From positions 31,705,258 through 31,769,257 of the forward strand of contig CM052354.1 of the NCBI GenBank assembly GCA_028551475.1: a stretch of DNA of 64,000 bases, in the 5' to 3' direction. Each line of letters begins with the position of its first letter. The first letter of the stretch is position 1. This document shows, piece after piece, positions 36,949-46,625 of the stretch. This stretch comes from Casuarina equisetifolia. Lineage: Eukaryota; Streptophyta; Magnoliopsida; Fagales; Casuarinaceae. The position numbers were made by a program, and so were the translations under genes. The notes below the pieces were generated by a model. That model did not search any database, was not told the DNA's origin, and saw only the letters and a program-made list of their open reading frames with translations.

Positions 36949-38031
36949 TCAACAAACGACTCTAATTGAAGCCTCAATGTGGCTGCTCTGGTTTAACCAA
37001 TTCGAAAACCACTGACGCGGTATATAGGACATCCAAATGAATCTACGCAGCCGTAACAACTTGAGATCTTCTTTAGTGAGAAAATGGGTATGAGAGGGTT
37101 TAATTCCTTTTGAGTGGCAGAAAAGGAGGCAATGAATTTGTGAATCCAGATCAGTGATGGGAAAAATGACGTATAAAGTTTCCCACTTTGATTGAACCTA
37201 TAAAGAAATACTAAAACACCAACGATGTATTTGAATCATAAGTAAAATAAGCAAATCACAATCAACACAAAATAATTTCTACGTGGAAAAACTCCTCCAA
37301 TGTGAAGGATAAAAAACCACGAGACCGATCACGGAGTCCACCCCAATCTCCACTATATAAATCGTTAGGTTACAACCCAATCAAGTTCTTAACAATAGCA
37401 ATAAGACTAAGATTTACTGATTCAACAATAATAGAATCACCAATAAATAGTGAAGAAACAAGTTGTAAACAACAACTTAACCAAGAAAAGTTGGAGAAAT
37501 ATCACCCAGATTTTCGACCACAATCTGCTGACTTCAAGAGCTCCAAACGACGATCCAACTGTTCACAATGAAGAACACCCAATCCCGAACTTGCTGACAA
37601 CAATTCAGCTCAATCGGACCACGGATCGACCTTGATCAGACGTTTGATCAACTGCTGCGCAGGGCCTATAATTCCTGTAAAATTCTGCTCTTTTTTTTCT
37701 CTCTCTTTTTTTTTTTACGGCTACTCACCTCTTCTCTTAAAGAAAAAAACCCTATATTTTTCTTTTTAAACCTTAGGGCCACATTACCCTAATTGGACTC
37801 AATAATAAGTCACCGAATATGGGCTGGACCAACCCAACAATCAGTAACTATGTTCGACTGCTCTTGAACAGAGAAATAAACACACATAGCAAGCCCCATC
37901 CACGTAGAATCATTGTGCAAATTTGGAGGTGGAGTGACAATCACATTAGGCTCCTCACTCTGGTGGCCAAACCAATCGAGAATTTCATTTGAAGGAAAAC
38001 AAGAAGTAGAGACAGCACGTGAATCAAAGTC
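36949..38031 (-). CDS. TNL exon 13: C-JID module 7, split by a solo LTR
   Basis: The left half (38031-37840) reads DFDSRAVSTSCFPSNEILD, WFGHQSEEPNVIVTPPPNL and WMGLAMCVYFSVQEQSN. It is interrupted by a 685-bp LTR flanked by ATCAG. The other half (37149-36949) continues LDSQIHCLLFCHSKGIKP, THFLTKEDLKLLRLRRFIWM and NQSSHIEASI, to a TGA at 36951-36949. Leaving out the LTR and one target-site copy, the two halves are in frame, so the exon was open when the element arrived. The module is shorter than the others, ending before the CG-type strand. With the LTR in place the frame runs 16 codons into it and stops. Confidence 0.8.
37150..37844 (-). mobile_element. Solo LTR of a Copia-type retrotransposon in TNL exon 13
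   Basis: The LTR (37155-37839) has ends TGTTGGG...CCCATCA on the minus strand and is flanked by identical 5-bp duplications ATCAG (37150-37154 and 37840-37844). It contains a TATA-like TTATATAG (plus 37355-37362 region) and the 'cgtggttttttatccttcac ... ccacgta' pattern typical of Tork-like Copia LTRs. No internal region, PBS or PPT is present, so it arose by LTR-LTR recombination. It lies in the same orientation as the TNL and may supply a premature poly-A site. Confidence 0.85.
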
Positions 38032-38138
38032 CTGCAAAATAGAATTATTGTTCAAAACAAGTTAGAGAAAGGGAAAGAACCAGAGAGAGAAAATAGTGTG
38101 TGTTTTATCGAATATGATATTCATAGTTTCTAAATTAC

Positions 38139-38864
38139 TTCCAGCTTTCTTAGGTTGTCTTGGTTCTTAGTTTCTTCACTTTCACCTCGATCAAAGGGTC
38201 TTCTTGGTGCTTCATTCTGCTGGCCCACGTCAGAGCTACTAGTTGTTTCGGCTCCCATCTTGTCATCAGTGTAAGCCTCTGGTTGAAAGTCTTCCTCAAA
38301 GTTGCTGATTGGGTTGGGGTTTTCTTGCTCCTCGTGGGTCTCCTCCACTTGATAAAGGAAATCCTGGCTTTGAGAGAGGGAAGCCTCGCACCATCTTATC
38401 ATTTCCTTCCATTCTATCTCATCATTTTGGATTAGAAAACGAAACCCACACTTCTGCATGGTCAACCCTTGGCAATCGGCTTCAATTGAAACCTCAATGT
38501 GGCTACTCTGATTTAAACAATTTGAAAACCACTGATGTGGTATATAGGCCATCCAGATGAATCTACCTAGTTGCAACAACTTGAGATCTTCTTTAGTGAG
38601 AAAATGGGTAAGAGAAGGTTTAATTCCATCCAATTGACAGAAAAGGTGGTACCGAGCTTGTAAATCTAGATTAGTAGCTATGTCCGTTGAATGCTCTTGA
38701 ACAGAGAAATAAACACACAGAGCAAGCCCCATCCAAGTAGGATCATCATGCAAATTTGGAGGTGGAATGATAATTACACTAGGCTCATCACTCAGCTGGT
38801 TGAACCAACCTAGAATTTCATTTGGTGGAAAACAAGAAGTACAGACAACACATGGATCGAAATC
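38139..38864 (-). CDS. TNL exon 12: C-JID module 6
   Basis: 242 codons, acceptor TTTTACAG, donor GAA|GTAATT, phase 0. Reads DFDPCVVCTSCFPPNEILG, WFNQLSDEPSVIIIPPPNL, WMGLALCVYFSVQEHS, LTKEDLKLLQLGRFIWMAYI and MQKCGFRFLIQNDEIEWKEM. It ends in a long acidic, glutamine-rich tail. It is the closest relative of module 7. Open frames on the other strand here are shadows. Confidence 0.85.
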
Positions 38865-38902
38865 CTGTAAAATAAAATTATTGTTCAAAATCAGTAAGAG
38901 AG

Positions 38903-38963
<61 letters not shown>

Positions 38964-39007
38964 AGTAGATGTTTTGTCATATCATATATTCATAGTTTCT
39001 AAATTAC
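38865..39007 (-). repeat. Short TNL intron carrying a (GA)n/(CT)n microsatellite
   Basis: The intron between exons 11 and 12 is 143 bp, and almost half is a dinucleotide run at 38897-38962 (CT on the sense strand) lying between the donor and the acceptor pyrimidine tract. Its length is likely to vary between alleles. Confidence 0.85.
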
Positions 39008-39658
39008 CTGCAACTTTCTTGGGTTGTCTTGGTTCTTAGTTGCTTTACTTTCGTCTTGATTTTGCAAGTCCACGTGACAGTTGATAGGTGTTCTGATTCC
39101 TCTCTCAACAACAAAGCCCGCCCTTCGTGGCTGGATAAGATGCGGAGTTTCATAAGCCAAAATGCAACGGTATACTATTAGCTCCAACTTCTCCTTGTCC
39201 TGCATGTGGAAGAATTTATGCCCACAATTCTTCACCACTATACCTGGCCAATCGCTTATGAAAGAAGCCTCCAAGCAACTGCATTGATTTAACCAATCTG
39301 GAAATAACACTCGTGGGATATATGAAAGCCAAAGAAATCCATCTGGTGTCCAAAACTGACATATTTCTTCTTTGGTGATGACATGAAAGTGGAGTTCTGG
39401 GTCCGCGTCAACTACATTGCTTTGAAGAACACAAAGAAGTTGGGGAGAAATATTTGAATTGAGCATTTCTAGGATCATAGTTTGATGCTCATGAACGGAG
39501 AAATGAGCACATAGTAAGAGTCCCATCAAGTTGCTATCATCGCACAGATTTGCCGGTAGATCAATTGTTACTGAGGGACCATTACTAAGCTGATTGAAGC
39601 AATCGAGAGTAACTCTTGGATGCAAACACAAATCAAATCTAGAACATCCATCAAAGTC
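39008..39658 (-). CDS. TNL exon 11: C-JID module 5
   Basis: 217 codons, acceptor TCTTACAG, donor CAG|GTAATT, phase 0. Reads DFDGCSRFDLCLHPRVTLD, CFNQLSNGPSVTIDLPANL, LMGLLLCAHFSVHEHQ, FLWLSYIPRVLFPDWLNQ and VVKNCGHKFFHMQDKEKLEL, with a polar tail ending KATKNQDNPRKLQ. The conserved tryptophan of the '(D/E)WF' motif is Cys here. The tail is nearly the same as that of module 6. Confidence 0.85.
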
Positions 39659-39771
39659 CTGTAAGATAAATATATTAGAAGGCGGGTGTGCATTAGTCAG
39701 GCTGAGAGACAAAGAAAAAAAATTTGATATTGATATTTGAAGAATAGCGCAAATTAACCATAATTACTTAC

Positions 39772-40410
39772 CAACAGGTCAATTTTACTGCGGTGACCCT
39801 CAGGCCTTTTTATTCTGAGAAGCAGCGAGCCCTTAGAGCGAACATTTCGTTCCAATGTTGCAAAATAATCTGACGATTGACAATCACACTTTTCATATTC
39901 ACAAGCCAAGTTGTCGCAGTATCTTAATTTTTTCAAAAACTCACATTGATCATGGTCATATAAAAGACGAAGTGCACAATTTTCCACCTCCACACCTGGC
40001 CTATCACTTACAAATGATGCTTCAATGAGGTTGCAGTGGCGCAAATCCCCAATTGACTCAGCTGGCACGTAGTATATCCAAATGAAATGACCTAGGTTCT
40101 CTAACCACTTGATTTCCACTCGATGGGTTCTACAATTTTCTACTAGTTGGTCATCCAAACCAACACCCAGTGAGATACAGCAATACAGGAAGTGCTCGAT
40201 ATCTAAAAAAAATGTCATTGCGCGAGCCTGTAGATCAATGGGCCGTGAAAAGCAAGCGTATATGGCAAGTCCCAACCAACTTTGATCAGAGTACAAGTTA
40301 GGTGGTACGTGAATTGTGACTGAGTACCCATGATTCCGTTGACCGAACCAATCTTGGGTTGTTTTACTTGGAGGGAAACAATTAGTATAATGGAAGGATG
40401 GAGAAAAGTC
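39772..40410 (-). CDS. TNL exon 10: C-JID module 4
   Basis: 213 codons between acceptor TTTTACAG and donor TTG|GTAAGT, phase 0. Motifs: DFSPSFHYTNCFPPSKTTQD, WFGQRNHGYSVTIHVPPNLY, WLGLAIYACFS, FIWIYYVPAESI and VEVENCALRLLYDHDQCEF. From here on every module opens with D-F-(S/D), marking a common duplication unit of one exon plus one short intron. Open throughout. Confidence 0.85.
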
Positions 40411-40484
40411 CTGTAAAATAGAAATAGCATGCAATTAAAGTGAGGTTGATGATTGTGAAGTTGTGGATTGTAAGAATTTCTTAC

Positions 40485-41258
40485 CAGAGGGCCCACTTCC
40501 CAGGTTGGTGGATGAACCCATTCAGCATCCTTCGTACACGAGGGTGACGCTTGAGTTGTTTGGTCCTTACGAGACTTGTCACTTTCACATATTGAAACAG
40601 GACAGGGCCGTGAATGAACCCAATCATCATCCTTCGTATACGAGGGCGATGCTTGAGTTGGCTGGTCCTTATGATAGTTGTCAGTTTCACATATTGAAAC
40701 AGGACAATCGGGCAATATTTCATTGATTTTGATTGTATGATCAGAGGATTCCACAATGTCAACCCAGAGCTGTGCAATTTTATGACTGAAGGGTTCCATA
40801 TAGTCTTGTGATAGATAACCAGCACCGCATTTCTGCACCGCCAGATCTGGGCTACCACTTTCAAATGAGAATTTAGTCCAATCGTTTGGACTCCCATGAC
40901 GTTGAAGTGCCTTAGGTGGTACGAATAACACCCAAATAAATGCACGCTTGCATAATGAGATCAATACGTCGCCTTCATTGATACTACCCTTATGAAGCAG
41001 AGATGAATAACCAGAGTTGGTCTTTATAAAACACACGAAGTTGTGAAGAAGTGGTGAATCTAAATTTCCATGAATAGCAGTTGGATGCTTGTGGAATGAA
41101 AACAAAGCACAAAGAGCCAATCCCATGAAGAAAGTTGGAAGATCCTTTGGATCTAGTGAGATTTTCATTGCGTCAGATTCATTTTGATACTTGAACCACT
41201 TTGGGAATTCATTTTCAGGAAAGCAGAAAGCATCTATGGTGCCACAGTTGTAGCTGTA
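40485..41258 (-). CDS. TNL exon 9: C-JID module 3, with a duplicated peptide tail
   Basis: 258 codons, phase 0. It starts YSYNCGTIDAFCFPENEFPK then WFKYQNESDAMKISL, keeps FFMGLALCALFSFHKH, FIWVLFVPPKAL and VQKCGAGYLSQDYMEPF, and ends at donor CTG|GTAAGA. The tail holds a 34-residue unit in tandem (CPVSICETDNYHKDQPTQAS and CPVSICESDKSRKDQTTQAS, each followed by about 14 more residues), encoded by 102-bp repeats at about 40512-40712. The exon is intact. Confidence 0.85.
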
Positions 41259-42273
41259 CTGAAAAGGAGTAAGACATGCATGTAAATCAAGCTTGAATAA
41301 CTTCACTAAATAGTATTTAATTATGAAGAAAATGGTTGTAAAGTTATATCATGTCATGTTATTATCTGGTTAAAATGCTTTCATTGTGAGTAAAAGTAAC
41401 AACCAAGTTCAACCGTACAAATACGTTGATGACGAAAATGTTGCCAAACAAGAAGTTATTAATAACAGTGACACTATAATGTAACAAAAACCATTTTGTC
41501 ATAGAGAAGATTATGTGATATGATAATGTAACAAAAACCATGTTATTGCCATGAAGATAAGGGATTCAACTTTCATGAAACTTTAGGTTGTCAAGTATTG
41601 AAGTTGAAAACTTTGCTCTTTATATTCTAGTTGAAATAATATTAGATTGTTGAAATTTATTGCTACCTAAGAAAAATATAAACAACAAAGTCAAAAATCA
41701 TTCTGCGTGGTTAAAGAGATTAGCAAGCTCATAATTGTAGTTGCTGAAATAGCTAAAAGAATCCATTGTAGCTGATCTTCAAAAGTAACTGAAGAATTAT
41801 TCCTATATAGTTTAGAGGTCATCCACGGTAAGATATTTGTTTTGATTATGAATTGCTTCCATACTATCGTGTTGTAAATCCTTGATTTCTAGAGGTATTC
41901 AAAACAATTTTGGTTTTCGAGAATAATTAAGAGAAATGAATATAATGCAGAAAGTAAAACCTTACATAATCAAGGAGGTATAGACATTTTCTAATCTTAA
42001 GAGAGACTTTAAATGAGATTAGGATATCTCTCACTTATGTCTAACTTTTATACAACTATTCGTATATCTTTTAGCTTAGGGTTTCTTGTGTCTTGTGAGT
42101 AAGCAGGAAGCTACAGAGAAAACTCTTTGACTTATCGTAGTCATGTATTTTGCTTTATATGATGTGTCACAATTTTTGTGGTCACTGTTTTTTTTTTTAT
42201 TTTCCTTTTTCCCCGTAAAGCGTCAAAAACATAATAGTGTTTGCGCGCATGAGCAAGAGAGAGAAAGACTAAC
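41259..42273 (-). other. TNL intron between exons 8 and 9
   Basis: About 1 kb with donor GTTAGT and acceptor TTTTCAG. No coding motif is seen. It separates modules 1-2 from the more similar modules 3-7, whose introns are 75-145 bp. Confidence 0.65.
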
Positions 42274-43135
42274 CTGGAATCGTTCTTTAAACAAATAAGC
42301 AAGGACTGCTTCTGACTCGGGACTTCGATGCTGTCCTTTTCCAATTGACATACATATAGAACCGGATGAACGACTCTGATTTGTCGAAAGCTTTTCTGCA
42401 ATGTCTTGACTTTTAAATGCTGCCGGTGAAGTACAATCCTCTGCTACATTCCTAAAAGTATCAAAGAATTTATTATTGAATTTGCTTAGAAATAATAGAT
42501 TTATTTTGCAGTCAGTGGGGATACCAAAACTTGCTTCCCACGAGCAGTTACCTTTGCGCTGAAAAGGGGCAAAACTTAAATGTTCCATGATGACGGTTTC
42601 TTGACAATGCAATTTCATGTAAGAGAATTTGATGAATAAAGTGAAGAATCTTATCTGGCCACTCTAACATGCACTGGACTAATGTTTGCACAAACGCTCC
42701 AATCTCATGCTCGTATACAAGATCGATCCCACACATTTCAATTTCCACAGCTTGGTTATCACTTTGGAATGAAGCCCAAACCTCAGTACATGCATTGGAC
42801 TTAAATTGCTCGCATGGTATATGAAATACCAAAAGTCGTTGTGACTCCACGGAACCGTCTCTAAACGGCAGAGAGATCGAGTACCTTCTCATAAGGGCTG
42901 TACCATCGGCAGAAAGAGCAGAAAAACTTAAAACAATTTCTGAATCCTGATGCGAAACGGCTGGTTGCCTGTGGACAGAAGCACATACAGCAAATCCCAG
43001 CCAACTTGCATCATTATGCAAGTTCGGTGGTAGTGGCATTTTTACGATGGACGATCTAAGTCGATACCTGAACCAGCTAGGAATTCCTTTCTGAGGAAAG
43101 ATAAAATTAAAATAGTGGTTTTGTGCGACTTCTCT
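42274..43135 (-). CDS. TNL exons 7 and 8: C-JID module 2
   Basis: Exon 7 (43135-42552) starts REVAQNHYFNFIFPQKGIPS, then WFRYRLRSSIVKMPLPPNLH and ASWLGFAVCASV, and ends with the 'EIEMCGIDLVYEHEI' strand and a hydrophobic tail. Its donor AAAG|GTAACT leaves two bases. Exon 8 (42451-42274), after ACTTTTAG, supplies the third base and adds a 59-residue polar tail ending AYLFKERFQ. This module alone is split over two exons. A decayed copy of exon 7 and the end of exon 6 lies at 54.36-58.95 kb. Confidence 0.8.
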
Positions 43136-43219
43136 CTGCAAAATGCACATGTATACAGTGTTCAGTGAGAAAATTAGAAGCACGAATCATGGTTGTGGCG
43201 GAGAGATATAGGAGGAAAC

Positions 43220-43867
43220 CTGGAACAACAATGAAAGTAGTGACTTCAGCTCCCTTTCCAGCCTTGCATTCGAGTCACTTTGGCCACCGGACGCAGTGGG
43301 TTCTTTCTCTTCGACAAGGCTTTTAGCATTCGAGTTACTTTGGCCACTGGACACACAGAATTCCTCCTTTTCAAAAAGGCTTTGAAGAGACATCTTGTGG
43401 TTCTTGGAAGCTAACTGGTGTAAAATTTGTACAAACTCTACCATATCTTTCCTGTAAAGGATGCGTGCCCCGCACTGTTTAATATTAATATTTCGACCCT
43501 TGATTTCAATTGAAGGGCTAATGCAGCGGCGGCGTCCATCTAAAAGGTTCCTGAACCACTTCGGATTTATATATGCCACAACTCCAAATGAACCTTGGCA
43601 GAGCTCCATGCTAGGTAATTCACAGACAATTGGATCTGCATCGCTGTCCAAGTGAATTAGAAACTGATGAAGACATTCTGAACCCTGATCAGGACCGAAT
43701 TCAAAAACAGTATTCAGCACCATTCCTGTCCAATTGCTATTTTCATGTAGTCCAGAAGGTAGCTGGAATGTCACAAATGATCCTTCTTTTTTTTCGTGGA
43801 ACCACTCTGGAATTTCAATTTGAGGGTAAAATCCGCCGTAACCAATCCCCACTTGATTAGTTTTGTT
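43220..43867 (-). CDS. TNL exon 6: C-JID module 1
   Basis: 216 codons from an acceptor TTGCAG to donor CAG|GTTTCC, phase 0. The C-JID signature is clear: YPQIEIPEWFHEKKEGSFVT, LPSGLHENSNWTGMVL, a middle strand region, and IKQCGARILYRKDMVEFVQI. The tail contains an imperfect tandem peptide (SSGQSNSNAKS and SGGQSDSNARL) rich in Ser, Asn and Glu. The fold is a jelly-roll/Ig-like domain following LRRs in TNLs. Confidence 0.85.
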
Positions 43868-43943
43868 CTGCAAGGATAAAGCAGTCAGTATGTGTATTCT
43901 GCATAAACGCGTTCGAGATCGAGAGAGAAAGAGAGAGACGGAC

Positions 43944-44926
43944 CTCTTGTTGTCGGTCAAAGAATCCTTTTGCATTTAGCCTAGGAATCTTCCCAGAGTT
44001 GTCGGTCTTATTGTCGGCCAATATGCCGTCAATGAATGTGAACCCTGCGTTACCAGACGTCCACACTTCAAGTTTATTTGAATAATTTTCTAGTGATTCG
44101 CATTCTTGTACCTTGACATTTTCAATACTTAATGGAAGTTGCGGCAACGATTGAAGGCTGCTGCAACCAACAAGCGAAAGCGTTTCAAGCTGAGATAGCT
44201 GAGAAATGCTACCAGGCAGGCTTGAAAATTTGTTCCTGCTCAAATTGAAAGACCGGAGTGAAGAAAAGCATCCGAGGTCATCAGGAAGTGCTCCATCCTC
44301 TAGATTACAGTTACTTAGATCTAGAGATTCCAATGAGCTTAATTCTGGTAGCGACTTGAGCAGCAATATGTTGGGCTGCGGTTCAGGATGTTGGACACCG
44401 AAGAGGCAATTTGTGAATAGGAGAAGGGGAAGGCCGCCGGAATGCCTTGATTTAGGTTGTTGAATCCCAAATCCCGATAGGTTTAAAGTTTTGGGTGACG
44501 TCGAACTCCAAATGATGTCTGGAAAGCTTAGAAAGTTCTTGCAATTTTGAAGATCCAAGCAAGTGAGGCCTGATAGTCTCTCCATTGTTGAAGGTAGTTG
44601 TTCTATTGCAGTCTCATCAAGATAAAGATTCAACAGACCAATCATACTTGGTCCAATGTCTGGAAATGTCTTGAGACCAGAACAACCAGATAAGATAAAA
44701 GTCTCCAAAGACTCTATGTTTATCTCACATGGAAAGCTTCTAAGACATTTGCAGTCTTTCATATTCAATTGAATAAGTGTTTTGTGAGAGCCAATAGATG
44801 GGTGAACCTCAGTCAATTTTGTACAACCTTGAAAAATTACCTCTTTTAAATTTGGTAGTTCATTAAAATTAGAGTTTTGACTAAGTTCTTTGAGTCCTTA
44901 AAATCGAGAAATTTTAGCCTGTCCAA
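43944..44926 (-). CDS. TNL exon 5: main LRR exon, with one frameshift
   Basis: Opens LDRLKFLDFKDSKNLVKT; a 1-base loss near 44872 (expected KTPNFNELPNL) then shifts the frame. From there it is open: CTKLTEVHPSIG, CKCLRSFPCEINIESL, SGCSGLKTFPDIG and ETAIEQLPSTMERLSGL, followed by further cytoplasmic-type LRRs and a C-terminal LRR cap ending DRQQE at donor GAG|GTCCGT. About eight LRRs are visible. With the lost base restored the exon is 984 bp and phase 0, so exons 5 and 6 join in frame. The lesion truncates the product early in the LRRs. Confidence 0.85.
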
Positions 44927-45024
44927 CTTCCATTGCAAAAAATAGAAAATATAAAACAAGTTAGGCAATTAAGAACTTAAGGTAGATATAAATTAGAAGA
45001 CACTAGCATAAGTAAGAATCTTAC

Positions 45025-45246
45025 TTTGAATCCCTCAGGTAGTTTCTTGATGTAGCTGTCATGCATAATGAGTTCAACAAGCTCTTGTGGCCAAAAAGTC
45101 CTTGGTAATGACGGCAAAGGATATCTATACCATTCCATCACTCGTAACGTATTAGGAAGATAACAAAGGCCTTCAGGAAGTTTCACATTGCATATCTTAA
45201 GCAATTTGAGATTTGACATTGTTGAGAAGTATTCGGCCTTCAATTC
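45025..45246 (-). CDS. TNL exon 4: first LRRs
   Basis: Seventy-four codons, ELKAEYFSTMSNLKLLKICN, VKLPEGLCYLPNTLRVMEWY, then the conserved 'YPLPSLPRTFWPQELVEL' block and LPEGFK. This is the usual TNL exon carrying the 'F..M.NLRLL' and 'LP.NF.P..LVEL' repeats. Acceptor CTAG and donor AAA|GTAAGA give phase 0 at both ends. Confidence 0.85.
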
Positions 45247-45337
45247 CTAGTAACCAGAAACAGAAAACTTAGTAATACAGTGAATCAAAGCACTTAAAAC
45301 TTTTCTAAGTAAAAATATATTACACTATTGCACTCAC

Positions 45338-45445
45338 AATTTGCTCTGTTTCTTGGAGTGAATTACGCATATGCAGTCCAGCATTCAAGGGATTGTCTTC
45401 AGCTATAGTTGAATTTAGCATTATGCCTTTAATTGCTTGTGCTCC
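45338..45445 (-). CDS. TNL exon 3: NB-ARC/LRR linker
   Basis: Thirty-six codons between an acceptor ACTAG and donor ATT|GTGAGT, reading GAQAIKGIMLNSTIAEDNP to RNSLQETEQI. The 'GxxAIxGIxL' opening is the standard start of the TNL linker after NB-ARC. It is phase 0 at both ends and intact. It is too short for ORF finding alone, and was placed by splice signals and family pattern. Confidence 0.75.
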
Positions 45446-45554
45446 CTAGTAACAGAAAATAATAGAATTTGTAAAGGCAAGATATAACAAAAATTTCTGG
45501 AATAATTATATTATATAGTTTTCTAAACTCATGGCTATAGTTTATTAATCTCAC

Positions 45555-46625
45555 CTGAATATTATTTCGTACTCTTTGGAATTCTCCCCTAAGCCACAAT
45601 CTAGTGTGATCATGTTTGGCAATTTGCCGACCCATTTCTTTTAGTAAATTATGCATTTGTAATTTTCCTCCAATTGTGGTAATTAGAGATTTTTCAATAA
45701 GATCCTGTATGTGATGTTTTCTGACCCCATCAGAACCTTCCAATACATTCATGACTCGATCTTTATCTTCTCCATTGAAAAAACATGCAATATCTAAAAA
45801 TAATTCTTTTTGTGAATTGCTCAGTCCATCATAACAGATTTTCAGTGCTTTTATAATATCATCGTGGCAATCTGTTCTTAGTTCTTCTAACACAGATTTC
45901 CATAGACATGTTTCTTTTGTTAACAAGTAGGAACCCAATACTCTGAGAGCTAAAGGATGACCATCAGCGTACCGGACAAAATCACTGCTTGTACCCTCCA
46001 AGTCTTCTTCGCAGTGGGTTCGCCTGAGAGCTTTCGATCTAAAGAGCTGCAAACCATCAATGGGATTCAGTTTTTTGACCTTATATAGGTTTTCCTTTCT
46101 GCATTTCCTTAGCAACAAATTGTCATTTTCGGCAATTATGATGATCTTCCTGGACCAGACGCCTCACATATAATTGCTAATTCGTCCAGCTTGCTGCTAT
46201 CCACGTCATCAAGGACGACAAGAACCTTTTTGGTACGTAACTTATTAAGAATCCTATCCGGTGCCCAAGGCTCAGTCCATTTTGGTGCTAACCCCGAAGT
46301 TATCGCGTTCAGATCGCGAAGAAGTTTCTCGCGCAAAGAACTTACATCACGGTTTCTAGCCTCTATATAGCTGGAGCCCTGAAATTTCCAATGGATCCTT
46401 CTAACAACAGCTCGTGCGAGAGTTGTCTTTCCGATTCCACTTATGCCCGTTATACCTACGAAGCGGACATCATCCGACTCCATATTCATACACAGTACCA
46501 CCTCTCGACAACGAGACTCTATTCCAATGAGATCCTTCTCATAAGCACTTGTGGCAATAGGTACCGTGTCATTCAAGTAGTTAGCTATCTCCTCAACAAC
46601 TTCATAAATTAACTTTGACTCGGAC
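45555..46625 (-). CDS. TNL exon 2: NB-ARC domain, with one frameshift
   Basis: Begins after TTTTTCAG with RSESKLIYEVVEEIANYLND. Motifs in order: P-loop GISGIGKTTLAR, kinase-2 KVLVVLDDVD, GLPL as GHPLALRVLG, RNBS-D FLDIACFFNGED and the MHD-equivalent MHNLLKEMGRQI. The frame is lost at GPGRSS, followed by stop TAA at 46138-46136. The next frame resumes with IIIIAEN, so the RNBS-B motif GSRIIIT-R is damaged, consistent with a 4-base deletion (or any equivalent shift) between about 46138 and 46150. The remainder is open to the donor CAG|GTGAGA at 45555/45554. Nucleotide-binding residues are otherwise present. Confidence 0.85.

Noticed and set aside
38160-38560. Two plus-strand open frames of 83-91 codons
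   Set aside because: They are antisense shadows of TNL exon 12, which has splice sites and family motifs on the minus strand.
40481-40945. 154-codon minus-strand frame overlapping exon 9
   Set aside because: It is an alternative-frame shadow of the C-JID module 3 exon, produced in part by the 102-bp tandem repeat.
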